Source: Noviherbaspirillum sp. Root189
Lineage (GTDB): Bacteria; Pseudomonadota; Gammaproteobacteria; Burkholderiales; Burkholderiaceae_D
Assembly: GCF_001428545.1 (NCBI RefSeq)
Contig: NZ_LMHZ01000005.1
Location: 1,510-65,509, forward strand
DNA length: 64,000 nt
Reading direction: 5' to 3'
Position numbers and translations under genes: made by a program. This document shows positions 45,484 to 53,509 of this stretch, piece after piece. Numbering within the stretch: the stretch's first letter is position 1; each line of letters opens with the position of its first letter. A model generated the notes under the pieces. The model did not search any database. It saw nothing but the letters and a program-made list of their open reading frames with translations, and was not told the DNA's origin.

Positions 45484-46934
45484 GTCCTTCCAGGTACCTG
45501 CTGTCCACCGAGCTTGCCTTCGGTACCCACTTCTCGCGCCACACGGGTTACTTCCGACGCGAACGAGTTCAACTGGTCTACCATCACGTTGATGGTGTTT
45601 TTCAGTTCAAGAATCTCGCCCTTCACGTCCACCGTAATCTTCTTCGACAAGTCACCGTTGGCCACCGCTGTGGTCACGTCTGCGATGTTACGCACCTGCG
45701 CAGTCAGGTTACCGGCCATCGAGTTCACCGAGTCGGTCAAGTCTTTCCAGGTACCCGCAACGCCAGGCACCCTTGCCTGACCACCGAGCTTGCCTTCGGT
45801 ACCCACTTCTCGCGCCACGCGCGTTACTTCCGATGCAAATGAAGACAACTGGTCCACCATCACGTTGATCGTGTCTTTGAGCTCAAGAATCTCGCCCTTC
45901 ACGTCCACCGTAATCTTCTTCGACAAGTCACCGTTCGCCACTGCCGTCGTCACTTCCGCAATGTTACGCACCTGGCCCGTCAGGTTGAACGCCATGAAGT
46001 TCACGTTGTCGGTCAAGTCCTTCCACGTACCGCCGACGCCCGGCACATACGCCTGACCACCGAGCTTGCCTTCGGTACCCACTTCACGCGCCACACGGGT
46101 CACTTCCGATGCGAAGGAGCGCAGTTGGTCCACCATGGTGTTGATCGTGTCCTTGAGCTGCAGGATCTCGCCGCGCACGTCCACCGTAATCTTCTTCGAC
46201 AAGTCACCGTTGGCCACCGCTGTGGTCACGTCCGCGATGTTACGCACCTGCGATGTCAGGTTACCGGCCATCGAGTTCACCGAGTCGGTCAAGTCCGCCA
46301 CCGCTGTGGTCACGTCCGCGATGTTACGCACCTGCGATGTCAGGTTACCGGCCATCGAGTTCACCGAGTCGGTCAAGTCCTTCCAGGTACCTGCAACGCC
46401 CGGCACGTTGGCCTGTCCGCCGAGCTTGCCTTCGGTACCCACTTCACGCGCCACGCGCGTTACCTCCGACGCGAATGAAGACAACTGGTCCACCATCGTG
46501 TTTGCCGTGGATGCCGCACGCAAGAATTGCCCCTTGAGCGGCCTGCCGTCCACATCGAGCGCCATGGTTTGGGAAAGGTCGCCTTTTGCGACCGCGCCAA
46601 TGACACGTGCCATTTCGGTAGTTGGGTGTACCAGGTCATCGATCAGGGTATTCACCGATTTGACGATGGTCGCCCATCCGCCGGCGACACTTGGCACCGA
46701 TGCACGCTGCGTGAGACGCCCTTCCCGACCGACAACGCGGCTCACTTCCGTGATTTCACGGGTAAGCTGCTCGTTGGTTTCCATGATGTCATTCAGGATA
46801 TCGGCGATCTTGCCAGCCAGGCCGGTCAGATCGGACGGCATCCGGATCGAGAAATCGCCTTTTTTCAGCGCGGTCAAAACACCAAGCAGCAGCTTGGCAT
46901 CCAGCTCGTCGGTCAACTTCGTCCTGGTATCCAT
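45480..46934 (-). pseudogene. N-terminal part of the HAMP-array kinase
   Basis: 484 residues from the true start of the gene ([20 protein letters not shown]) through five HAMP units. There is no transmembrane segment, so the kinase is cytoplasmic. Near residue 210 a 28-residue half unit ([20 protein letters not shown] and on) is duplicated in frame (46213-46380). The frame breaks after GEGKLGGQ-like sequence because about 19 bases seen in other units (between ggtacctg and ctgtcc near 45494) are missing, leading to an early stop after QVPGRT. ATG at 46934 lies close to a weak ribosome binding site. Confidence 0.85.
46213..46380. repeat. 84-bp in-frame tandem duplication in the HAMP array
   Basis: 46213-46296 is repeated as 46297-46380, adding exactly 28 residues, one third of a HAMP unit. 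This keeps the frame but would shift the register of the helical signalling stalk. Confidence 0.9.
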
Positions 46935-47340
46935 TTACAGTCTCCGATGCTTCATGCAAGGTTCAAATTGAGTGACGCAGCGCCCATGCCGGGCCGCCTG
47001 TTAGCCTGTTAATTAGTTCGGTCAAGTACGAATGAAGCAGCATGGCTACCGTTACCGAAACGGCACAGCCAGCAGCCAGCAAGGCATTATCGCAAGCATA
47101 ATCTGGTAAAGAGTGTTGTGCATATTGAATTGCCTCGTACGCAGAATGTCACTGCGGACAACATGTCGCGTGAGCTCATTTCCAAAAAGCAAGGAATCCC
47201 GTATTTTGTGCTAAACAGTGATGACAGGCAATTAAAGCGCTTGGCAAAAATCGGCAAGACGACCGATATTTGAGGAAAATCAAACTAGCCAACACGTCGC
47301 AGATGCGCCGGTTATGTGATCCGTACCGGAAAGCGTCCCG
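46935..47340. other. intergenic region upstream of the HAMP-array kinase
   Basis: About 400 bases without a supported gene, between the receiver-histidine kinase gene (ending 47341) and the HAMP-array kinase start. It presumably contains a leftward promoter. No regulator motif was recognised. Confidence 0.4.
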
Positions 47341-48678
47341 TCAGGCTACGTCCACCTTGCGCCGACTGATGGAAGTCCGTTTGCGAGCCGGTTTTTGAGT
47401 AAGCGGAACATCGGTTGCACGACGGTCATAATTGGCCGGCGAACCGTCCGCTGCGACGAAAGATATGCCGGATCCATGCTCAGTGTTTTCGAGCGGGATC
47501 GATACGGTTAGCGTGGTGCCGATGTCCTGCCCGGTATTAATCGCAAAGTCTCCGCCTAGGGTGCTGACGCGTTCCTTGATACCGACAAGCCCAAAGGAAT
47601 TTGCTTTTCGCCGGCATCCAGGGAAGATACCTACGCCATTGTCTGCGATGCTCATCAGCAGACGCGATCCCGTATGTTCGAGCTTAATCGTGGCCTTGGA
47701 TGCCCGTGCGTGCCGGAACACGTTGTTCAATGATTCCTGCAGAATACGAAACAACGCAGTCGCCCTGCCATCATCCATCACCAATTCGGCTTCAGGCATG
47801 AGAAGTTCGCAGGTAATGCCGGTACGACGCTGGAATTCCTTGACCTGCCATTCGAACGCCGCGTTCAAGCCCAGATCAAGCACAGTCGGCCGCAAGTTGT
47901 TGATAATGGCGCGCATGGCTTTCATGGTGCTGTCGATATGGTCAAGGACCGAATGCACCTTCTTGTTCAGCTTGGGGTGGGTGGCGCCGGTGCGCGCATG
48001 CAGCATGGCGATATCGATACGCAGCGCCAGCAGGTTCTGCCCCAGCTCGTCGTGAATCTCACGCGCGATACGCTTGCGCTCATCTTCTTTGATGCGTTCC
48101 TGATAACTAGCCAGCTGGCGCAGCTCTTCCTGCGATTGCCGCAATGCCTCTTCGGCAAGGCGCCGCTCGTTGATATGCTCCAAATCCTGTTTACGCTGTT
48201 CCTTGAGGTCGAGGTTCAGCTTTTCGAGTTCTTGTTTTTGATGCTGAAGCTGTAGATTTTTCTTGGCCAGTTCAACGAAGACGGCGACTTTGGTCTGCAG
48301 GATTTGCGGAATGATCGGCGTAAACAGATAATCAACGGCACCGCGCTGGTAGCCCTTGAGCCGATTCATTTCATCAGCGTAATGCGCGGTCACGAAAATA
48401 ATTGGCACCGCAGCGGAGCGAGGGTGCGAGTGAATTGCCTCGGCCGCTTCAAAACCATCCATGCTTGGCATGCTGACATCAAGCAGGATTACCGCAAAAT
48501 CATTGGTCAATACTTGACGCAATGCTTCTTCGCCCGAGCGTGCGGTGATGACTTCATAGTCTTCACGGTCGGTGAGCAGGCTGGCGAGGGCAAGCAGGCT
48601 CGCCGCATCGTCATTGACAAGTAGGACCTTGGGTGTAAACACAGGTGATGAAGGCTTTTGCAATAGAAAGGCGGCCAT
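47341..48678 (-). CDS. receiver domain fused to a NarX-type histidine kinase
   Basis: A 445-residue cytoplasmic protein. The N-terminal receiver (about 15-135) has VLLVNDDAAS and acceptor Asp in ILLDVSMPSMDGF, but the usual Lys position reads DYLFTPI. A coiled coil follows (about 145-200). HisKA_3 has the phospho-His in RIAREIHDELGQNLLAL (about 215-230), and the HATPase shows SLNNVFRHARASKATI and DNGVGIFPG. This kinase type normally phosphorylates LuxR-type regulators; none is adjacent. It probably forms one relay with the HAMP-array kinase downstream. Confidence 0.9.
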   Translation of the reverse strand: MAAFLLQKPSSPVFTPKVLLVNDDAASLLALASLLTDREDYEVITARSGEEALRQVLTNDFAVILLDVSMPSMDGFEAAEAIHSHPRSAAVPIIFVTAHYADEMNRLKGYQRGAVDYLFTPIIPQILQTKVAVFVELAKKNLQLQHQKQELEKLNLDLKEQRKQDLEHINERRLAEEALRQSQEELRQLASYQERIKEDERKRIAREIHDELGQNLLALRIDIAMLHARTGATHPKLNKKVHSVLDHIDSTMKAMRAIINNLRPTVLDLGLNAAFEWQVKEFQRRTGITCELLMPEAELVMDDGRATALFRILQESLNNVFRHARASKATIKLEHTGSRLLMSIADNGVGIFPGCRRKANSFGLVGIKERVSTLGGDFAINTGQDIGTTLTVSIPLENTEHGSGISFVAADGSPANYDRRATDVPLTQKPARKRTSISRRKVDVA

Positions 48679-48934
48679 GATTAACCTGCAAGTCCACAGC
48701 CGATGACTGCAGCGCGAAGGTCTTGAGGCCGCCGTTCGTAATGGTTAATAAAAACTTCTGCACGAAGTTGTATGAGCGGGCTTCAGCGCCTTTTTGGCAT
48801 TACATTACAGAAACATTCCGCCCATCACCACAAACCAATGTAACATAAAATCGGCTTACCCCTCTTGCGCGTGCATCGCGCACGTGGCGCGGACAACACG
48901 CGCAGCCCGCCTTCAAACAAGTTAAGTATCGAGA

Positions 48935-50056
48935 TCAGCTTTGATTTGCAGAGGCCTGAACGACCGTCTCCGGCCGCATATTGGCGAGCCATTTGCGAAT
49001 ACGTCCAGCATCGGCGAGACGGGAATCTTTGCCTTTTGAATCAAGAAACACCATGACGACCGGGCGGCCATCGATGCGTGTCTGCATGACCAGACAACGA
49101 CCGGCTTCCGAAATATAGCCGGTCTTTTGCAGGCCGATTTCCCAGTCCGGATTCATCACCAGACGATTGGAATTCATGTACTGCAGCTGATGGCCAGTGC
49201 CGGTAGCGACCGCATAGCGCGCATCGGTAGAGTACTCGCGGATGATTGGGTGCTGATAAGCGGCGACCACGAGTCTGGAGAGATCACGCGCGCTCGCGAT
49301 GTTCTGACTGGACAGACCGGTCGAATCGACAAAATGCGTATCCGCCATGCCGAGTGCCTTTGCCTTGGCATTCATGGCCGCAACAAAGGCAGTCAGTCCG
49401 CCCGGATAATGGCGACCGAGCGCCGACGCTGCGCGATTTTCGGAACTCATGAGAGCGATATGCAACATGTTGGCACGCGTCATATGCGCTCCAACACGCA
49501 GGCGGGAACTGCTGTTTTTTTCACGGTCGACGTCATCGGATGTAACTTCAAGAATTTCATCCATGTTTTGACGTGCTTCGACGACCACGACAGCAGTCAT
49601 CAGCTTTGTCAGAGAAGCGATCGGCAGGGCAACCTTGGCATTCTTCTCAAACAGAACCTGAGATGTCACTTGGTCAATGACTACCGCAGCACTGGATTTC
49701 AATCCGACAGCGTCGCGGGTCAGATTCAGGCCAGCGATGTCGCCGGCTGTCAGAACTGGTGGAGCAGGCGGCGTGGACGGAATGGGCGGCGCAAATGAAA
49801 CACGTTGATATCCCGACTTGTGAGGACGCTTGTGTGCGACGGCACCACGTATGGAAGTCTTGACAATCGGGTGGGAGGCTTTGAGTGCAGTTGCTTTCTT
49901 ACTTTTGACAGCCGCTTTTTTCACCACCTGCTTTTTGCCGGTTTTCGCCGTTTTAGCGGTTTTGGCAGTCGAGCTCTGCGCACTCGCAGCAGGTGCAGCC
50001 ACGCTCAACGCAACTAAAGAAATAAAGACACCCAGCGCGGACCTGAACATCTGCAC
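48935..50056 (-). CDS. pbpG: D-alanyl-D-alanine endopeptidase (PBP7-type)
   Basis: A 373-residue peptidase S11 (low-molecular-weight PBP). Signal peptide (MFRSALGVFISLVALSVAAPAASAQ), then a Lys/Ala-rich linker with TAKTAKTAKTGKK repeats (about 28-65), then the catalytic domain: Ser in IASLTKLMTAVVV (SxxK), SSENRAASALG (SxN) and QKTGYISEAG (KTG). PBP7-type enzymes cut D-Ala-meso-DAP cross-links in peptidoglycan. It stands alone. The basic linker may bind cell wall polymers. Confidence 0.92.
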   Translation of the reverse strand: MQMFRSALGVFISLVALSVAAPAASAQSSTAKTAKTAKTGKKQVVKKAAVKSKKATALKASHPIVKTSIRGAVAHKRPHKSGYQRVSFAPPIPSTPPAPPVLTAGDIAGLNLTRDAVGLKSSAAVVIDQVTSQVLFEKNAKVALPIASLTKLMTAVVVVEARQNMDEILEVTSDDVDREKNSSSRLRVGAHMTRANMLHIALMSSENRAASALGRHYPGGLTAFVAAMNAKAKALGMADTHFVDSTGLSSQNIASARDLSRLVVAAYQHPIIREYSTDARYAVATGTGHQLQYMNSNRLVMNPDWEIGLQKTGYISEAGRCLVMQTRIDGRPVVMVFLDSKGKDSRLADAGRIRKWLANMRPETVVQASANQS

Positions 50057-50283
50057 CTCTCCCTGATTTTACATGCCGGCATTATATCTTGCAGTCTAGC
50101 AAAATAGTGAAAATCAGCAAGCAAATTAGGAGCTTAGCGCAGGCTATTAAACAAAATTCTTACAAGTCGTTGAGAAATCGCAATCTTGAGACGACCGCAT
50201 TCCGACGCTGCCATCAATGCTATATCGACCCAGCGTGCTCTCGGCGTGCAACGCACGAAACGTAGCGACGGTGTACCGTCCGC

Positions 50284-50318
50284 CCCCTGCCAACAGAGGA
50301 TTTTAATACCGGCAGGGG
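50284..50318. terminator. hairpin downstream of the thioesterase operon
   Basis: CCCCTGCC and GGCAGGGG form an 8-base stem with an 18-base loop just beyond the thioesterase stop codon. The T-run is poor on the minus strand, so efficiency is uncertain. Confidence 0.4.
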
Positions 50319-50328
50319 CCGTCGAGGT

Positions 50329-50769
50329 TCAGGAGGGTGCGACTTCGACTGTCTTTAACAGCGCGCGCATTGCCTCGGGAATGGCACTTGGTTTTCGTGA
50401 CTCCCGGTCGACGTAGACGTGCACGAAATGTCCCTGCGCAGAGGCCGTATCCTCTTCTTCCTTAAAGATCCCGACCTCGTAACGCACACTTGAATTACCA
50501 AGTTTTGTTACTCGAAGGCCTGCCGTGATCGGTTCAGGAAAAGCAACCGACGCAAAGTAGTTGCACTGCGTTTCAATCACCAGCCCAATGACCGGGCTAC
50601 GTTCCACGTCGAGTACGCCGTTGGCGATCAGGAACTGATTGACGACTGTGTCGAACCAGCTGTAGTACACCACATTGTTTACGTGTCCATAAGCGTCGTT
50701 GTCCATCCAACGCGTCGTAATTGTGTGAAAGTGCTTGAAGTCGGACCGTTTTTTTGCTTCAACCCGCAT
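50329..50769 (-). CDS. acyl-CoA thioesterase (4HBT fold)
   Basis: A 146-residue hot-dog thioesterase: RWMDNDAYGHVNNVVYYSWFDTVVNQFLI carries the catalytic Asp and the conserved N/H region. It hydrolyses acyl-CoA or hydroxybenzoyl-CoA-like thioesters; the acyl group is not predictable. It starts 3 bases after the end of the EamA gene, so it is the last gene of the operon. Confidence 0.9.
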   Translation of the reverse strand: MRVEAKKRSDFKHFHTITTRWMDNDAYGHVNNVVYYSWFDTVVNQFLIANGVLDVERSPVIGLVIETQCNYFASVAFPEPITAGLRVTKLGNSSVRYEVGIFKEEEDTASAQGHFVHVYVDRESRKPSAIPEAMRALLKTVEVAPS

Positions 50770-50772
50770 ACG

Positions 50773-51681
50773 TTATTTTCTCACTACCAAAGCCACTCCA
50801 ATGACGGCCAGCACCATGCCGAACATGCCAACGATGCTGAACGCCTCCCCGAACATCGCCCACGCCATCACCGCAGTGGTTGGCGGGGTCAGATACAACA
50901 AACTGGTCACCTGCGTCGCCGCGCTTTTTCGGATCAGGGCAAACAACAGGAATATCGCGCCGATCGACAGTGCCAGGATGGACCACACTAAGGCACCGAC
51001 GAAACGCGGCGTCCATTGCACGGTGTCGAGCAGAGGAGTAAGCCCCTCAAACATGATCGCCAGCGGTAACACGACGACAATGGAGGCGGCAAACTGGATG
51101 ATCGTCCCGGTTCGCAGGTCGAAGCTTGCGCAATAACGCTTTTGATAAAGCGTCCCTATCGTGATCGACAGCAGCGCAAACACACACAGTGCAATGGTTT
51201 GCCATGATAAGCCGATCAGCGAAATCTTGTTGGCGACTACCAGGCCAACGCCGCAAATACCGAACCCCAATCCTATCCATTGGCGTCCCCGTACCGATTC
51301 GCCGACGAGAGGTGCGGCAAACGCAGTAAGGATGGGCTGCATGCCGACAATCAGGGCTGATAAGCCCGCCGGCATGCCAAGCTTGATGGCGCACCAGACG
51401 CCCCCAAGATAGCCGGCCTGAACCAGAATTCCCGCCAGCGCAATATGACCGATTCGTCCATGCGGCCAAGGCGCGCGCATGATGAACACGAGCGGCAGCA
51501 GTACCGCCAGAACGCCAAGGAAGCGCAGAAGCAGAAAAGTCAGCGGTGGCGCATAAGGCAATCCGAACTTGGCGACGATAAAGCCCGTGCTCCAGATCAG
51601 GACAAACACGAACGGCATGGCCGACAGCCAGGGACTTTGCGAAGACTGCACAATGGACTCGGATGATACTGAAGAACTCAT
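50773..51681 (-). CDS. EamA/DMT family transporter
   Basis: A 302-residue membrane protein with ten predicted spans in two EamA halves (FVLIWSTGFIVAKFGLPYAPPLTFLLLRFLG and AFALLSITIGTLYQKRYCASF). Members export amino acids, metabolites or drugs. The ATG at 51681 overlaps the stop of the deacetylase-like gene as ATGA. Substrate is unknown. Confidence 0.88.
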   Translation of the reverse strand: MSSSVSSESIVQSSQSPWLSAMPFVFVLIWSTGFIVAKFGLPYAPPLTFLLLRFLGVLAVLLPLVFIMRAPWPHGRIGHIALAGILVQAGYLGGVWCAIKLGMPAGLSALIVGMQPILTAFAAPLVGESVRGRQWIGLGFGICGVGLVVANKISLIGLSWQTIALCVFALLSITIGTLYQKRYCASFDLRTGTIIQFAASIVVVLPLAIMFEGLTPLLDTVQWTPRFVGALVWSILALSIGAIFLLFALIRKSAATQVTSLLYLTPPTTAVMAWAMFGEAFSIVGMFGMVLAVIGVALVVRK

Positions 51682-52595
51682 GAATGGGGGGTGACCTGCG
51701 TGGGCCATATATAGTGTGATGCGATACCGATAGTCTGGACGTGGATTGCAACAGTGTCTTGGATGTTCTTGCCATAACCGCCGGCCATGGCAATGGCGAC
51801 TGGAGTCTGCCTTTCAGCCGCATGGTCCAGTACCATGCGGTCGCGTGCCGCCAATCCCTGCATGGTCAATTGCAGGCGTCCCAGCCGATCATCTTCGTGC
51901 GGATCGGCACCGGCCAGGTAGATGATGAGGTCGGGCGAAAACCGATGCCTCATCGAGGCGAGCGCCTGTTCCAGAGCAGTCAGGTAAGCCTCATCGCCGG
52001 TCCCATCCGGCAAAGCGACATCCAGATCGCTGGACTCCTTCCTGAATGGATAATTGTGTTCGCCATGAAGCGACAGCGTAAAGACGGAGTCGTCGCTGGC
52101 GAGGATGGATGCCGTTCCGTTTCCCTGATGGACGTCGAGATCGACGATAGCCACGCGCCTGGCGCGCCGCTCAGCTTGCATGAGCCGGGCAGCGATGGCT
52201 GCGTCATTAAATACGCAAAAGCCTTCGCCGTGATCGGCGTAAGCGTGATGTGTACCGCCTGCCAGGTTAACGGCGACGCCCGATTCTAGCGCCATGCGGC
52301 AGGCGCTGATGGTAGCGCCTGCGGAACGCCGGGAGCGTTCGACCATCTGGGGTGTCCATGGGAAGCCAATTGCCTTTTGCTCCGCAGTCGACAGGCTGCC
52401 ATTCGAGACACGCTCTATATAAGAGGGATGATGAGCAAGTGCAAGAACCCCGTCCGTGGTGAAGGGGGCTTCGTGAAACTCTATCGAGGGGACGTTTACC
52501 TGCACGCCTTCACGCACCAGCCGATATTTCTGCATCGGGAAACAATGCCCTTCAGGCAGGGGGAGAACGAAATGATCGCTGTAGAACGCTTTCAC
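51678..52595 (-). CDS. histone deacetylase-like amidohydrolase
   Basis: A 305-residue class II-type deacetylase fold: LAGGTHHAYADHGEGFCVFNDAAIAARLM holds the catalytic His pair and zinc-site residues; further ligands are in VDLDVHQGNGT and LAGADPHEDDRLGRL. Bacterial members act on acetylated polyamines, acetoin or small amides. It heads an operon with an EamA transporter and a thioesterase, so export or salvage of a small acyl compound is a reasonable guess. Confidence 0.92.
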   Translation of the reverse strand: MKAFYSDHFVLPLPEGHCFPMQKYRLVREGVQVNVPSIEFHEAPFTTDGVLALAHHPSYIERVSNGSLSTAEQKAIGFPWTPQMVERSRRSAGATISACRMALESGVAVNLAGGTHHAYADHGEGFCVFNDAAIAARLMQAERRARRVAIVDLDVHQGNGTASILASDDSVFTLSLHGEHNYPFRKESSDLDVALPDGTGDEAYLTALEQALASMRHRFSPDLIIYLAGADPHEDDRLGRLQLTMQGLAARDRMVLDHAAERQTPVAIAMAGGYGKNIQDTVAIHVQTIGIASHYIWPTQVTPHS

Positions 52596-52715
52596 TGAGC
52601 AGGGCGGAGTAATCGGGACAAGCTGGCGAGTTTATCACGCAGTCACAAACGAACACTTTTCAGAGAAATCTAAATAGAAGTCAATCAACCTGCCAGTCTC
52701 GTCATTTTTGTGCTT

Positions 52716-52769
52716 CGCAACAAAGTTGTTGACTGCTCCCAAGTTTTAATGAAAAATGTGTTTGTTGCG
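52716..52769. promoter_or_regulatory. inverted repeat upstream of the phasin gene
   Basis: CGCAACAAA (52716-52724) and TTTGTTGCG (52761-52769) are exact inverted copies in the leader region, 74-127 bases upstream of the phasin start. PHA-responsive regulators such as PhaR bind upstream of phasin genes, so it is a plausible site. Confidence 0.45.
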
Positions 52770-52842
52770 ACGCACAAAAAAGAGATGGGCTGTGTGTCAC
52801 ATTTCCCAAATTTGAGCCGTATTTTCTCTTTAGGAGACCGTC

Positions 52843-53418
52843 ATGTTTGCCATTCCCGAGCAGTTTTCCGCGACTTCCAAAGCTAACTTCGAAGCACAGC
52901 TTGCCTTGTTTAACAGCCTGACCGCCAAGACCTTTGAAGGCGTCGAGAAGCTTATCGAACTCAACCTGAACACCGCAAAAGCTTCCCTGGAAGAATCCAA
53001 TGCTGCAGCGAAACAATTGTTGAGCGTGAAGGACCCGCAAGAATGGCTGTCTCTGGCTACTGCGCAAGCACAGCCAAACACAGAAAAAGCCCTCGCATTC
53101 GGCCGTCAGCTGAGCGCAATCACCAGCGGCGTGCAGGCCGAATTCGCCAAGGCTGCAGAAAGCCAGATCGCCGACAACAGCCGCAAGCTGCTTGAGTTAC
53201 TGGAAGAAGTCACCAAGAATGCTCCCGCCGGTTCAGAAAATGCGATCGCCCTGTTTAAATCCGCGATCGGCAACGCCAGCGCCGGTTACCAGCAGTTCAC
53301 CAAGTCCACCAAGCAAGCTGTCGAAACGATTGAAGCGAACGTCAACAATGCGGTGACGCAGTTTGCACAGCCTGCAGCGACTGCTGCCAAGGCAGCGGCA
53401 CGTACAGCGAAAAAGTAA
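52843..53418 (+). CDS. phaP: phasin family granule-associated protein
   Basis: A 191-residue amphipathic helical protein of the phasin family (FSATSKANFEAQLALFNSLTAKTFEGVEKLIELNLNTAKASLEES). Phasins coat polyhydroxyalkanoate granules. The C-terminus is Ala/Lys rich (AATAAKAAARTAKK). The ATG at 52843 is preceded by TAGGAGACC. It is monocistronic with a strong terminator; no PHA synthase lies in the window. Confidence 0.93.
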   Translation: MFAIPEQFSATSKANFEAQLALFNSLTAKTFEGVEKLIELNLNTAKASLEESNAAAKQLLSVKDPQEWLSLATAQAQPNTEKALAFGRQLSAITSGVQAEFAKAAESQIADNSRKLLELLEEVTKNAPAGSENAIALFKSAIGNASAGYQQFTKSTKQAVETIEANVNNAVTQFAQPAATAAKAAARTAKK

Positions 53419-53437
53419 TCGGCATTAGCCGGTAAGT

Positions 53438-53469
53438 AAAATAGCCCCGCAACGCGGGGCTATTTTTTT
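53438..53469 (+). terminator. intrinsic terminator after the phasin gene
   Basis: AATAGCCCCGC and GCGGGGCTATT flank a tiny loop and are followed by seven T. It starts 20 bases after the phasin stop. Confidence 0.92.
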
Positions 53470-53509
53470 GTCCACACGACGATCCGCACGAGGTTGAAAC
53501 GTGCTGTCT

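Larger units (their letters stand above)
43905..46885 (-). repeat. array of about eleven 276-bp HAMP units
   Basis: The unit is 92 residues: [20 protein letters not shown], then a helix ending [21 protein letters not shown], then [17 protein letters not shown] and [10 protein letters not shown]. The central units are nearly identical at DNA level; the first two and last two have diverged. Such arrays pass signals by alternating helix packing. Confidence 0.9.

Noticed and set aside
44413-45780. 455-codon plus-strand frame with repeats
   Set aside because: It is the antisense of the HAMP array. Its repeats only mirror those of the kinase.
43905-46885. Regular repeats that might be taken for a CRISPR array or satellite
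   Set aside because: The units are 276 bp, coding, and translate into HAMP domains. There are no short repeat-spacer units and no cas genes.
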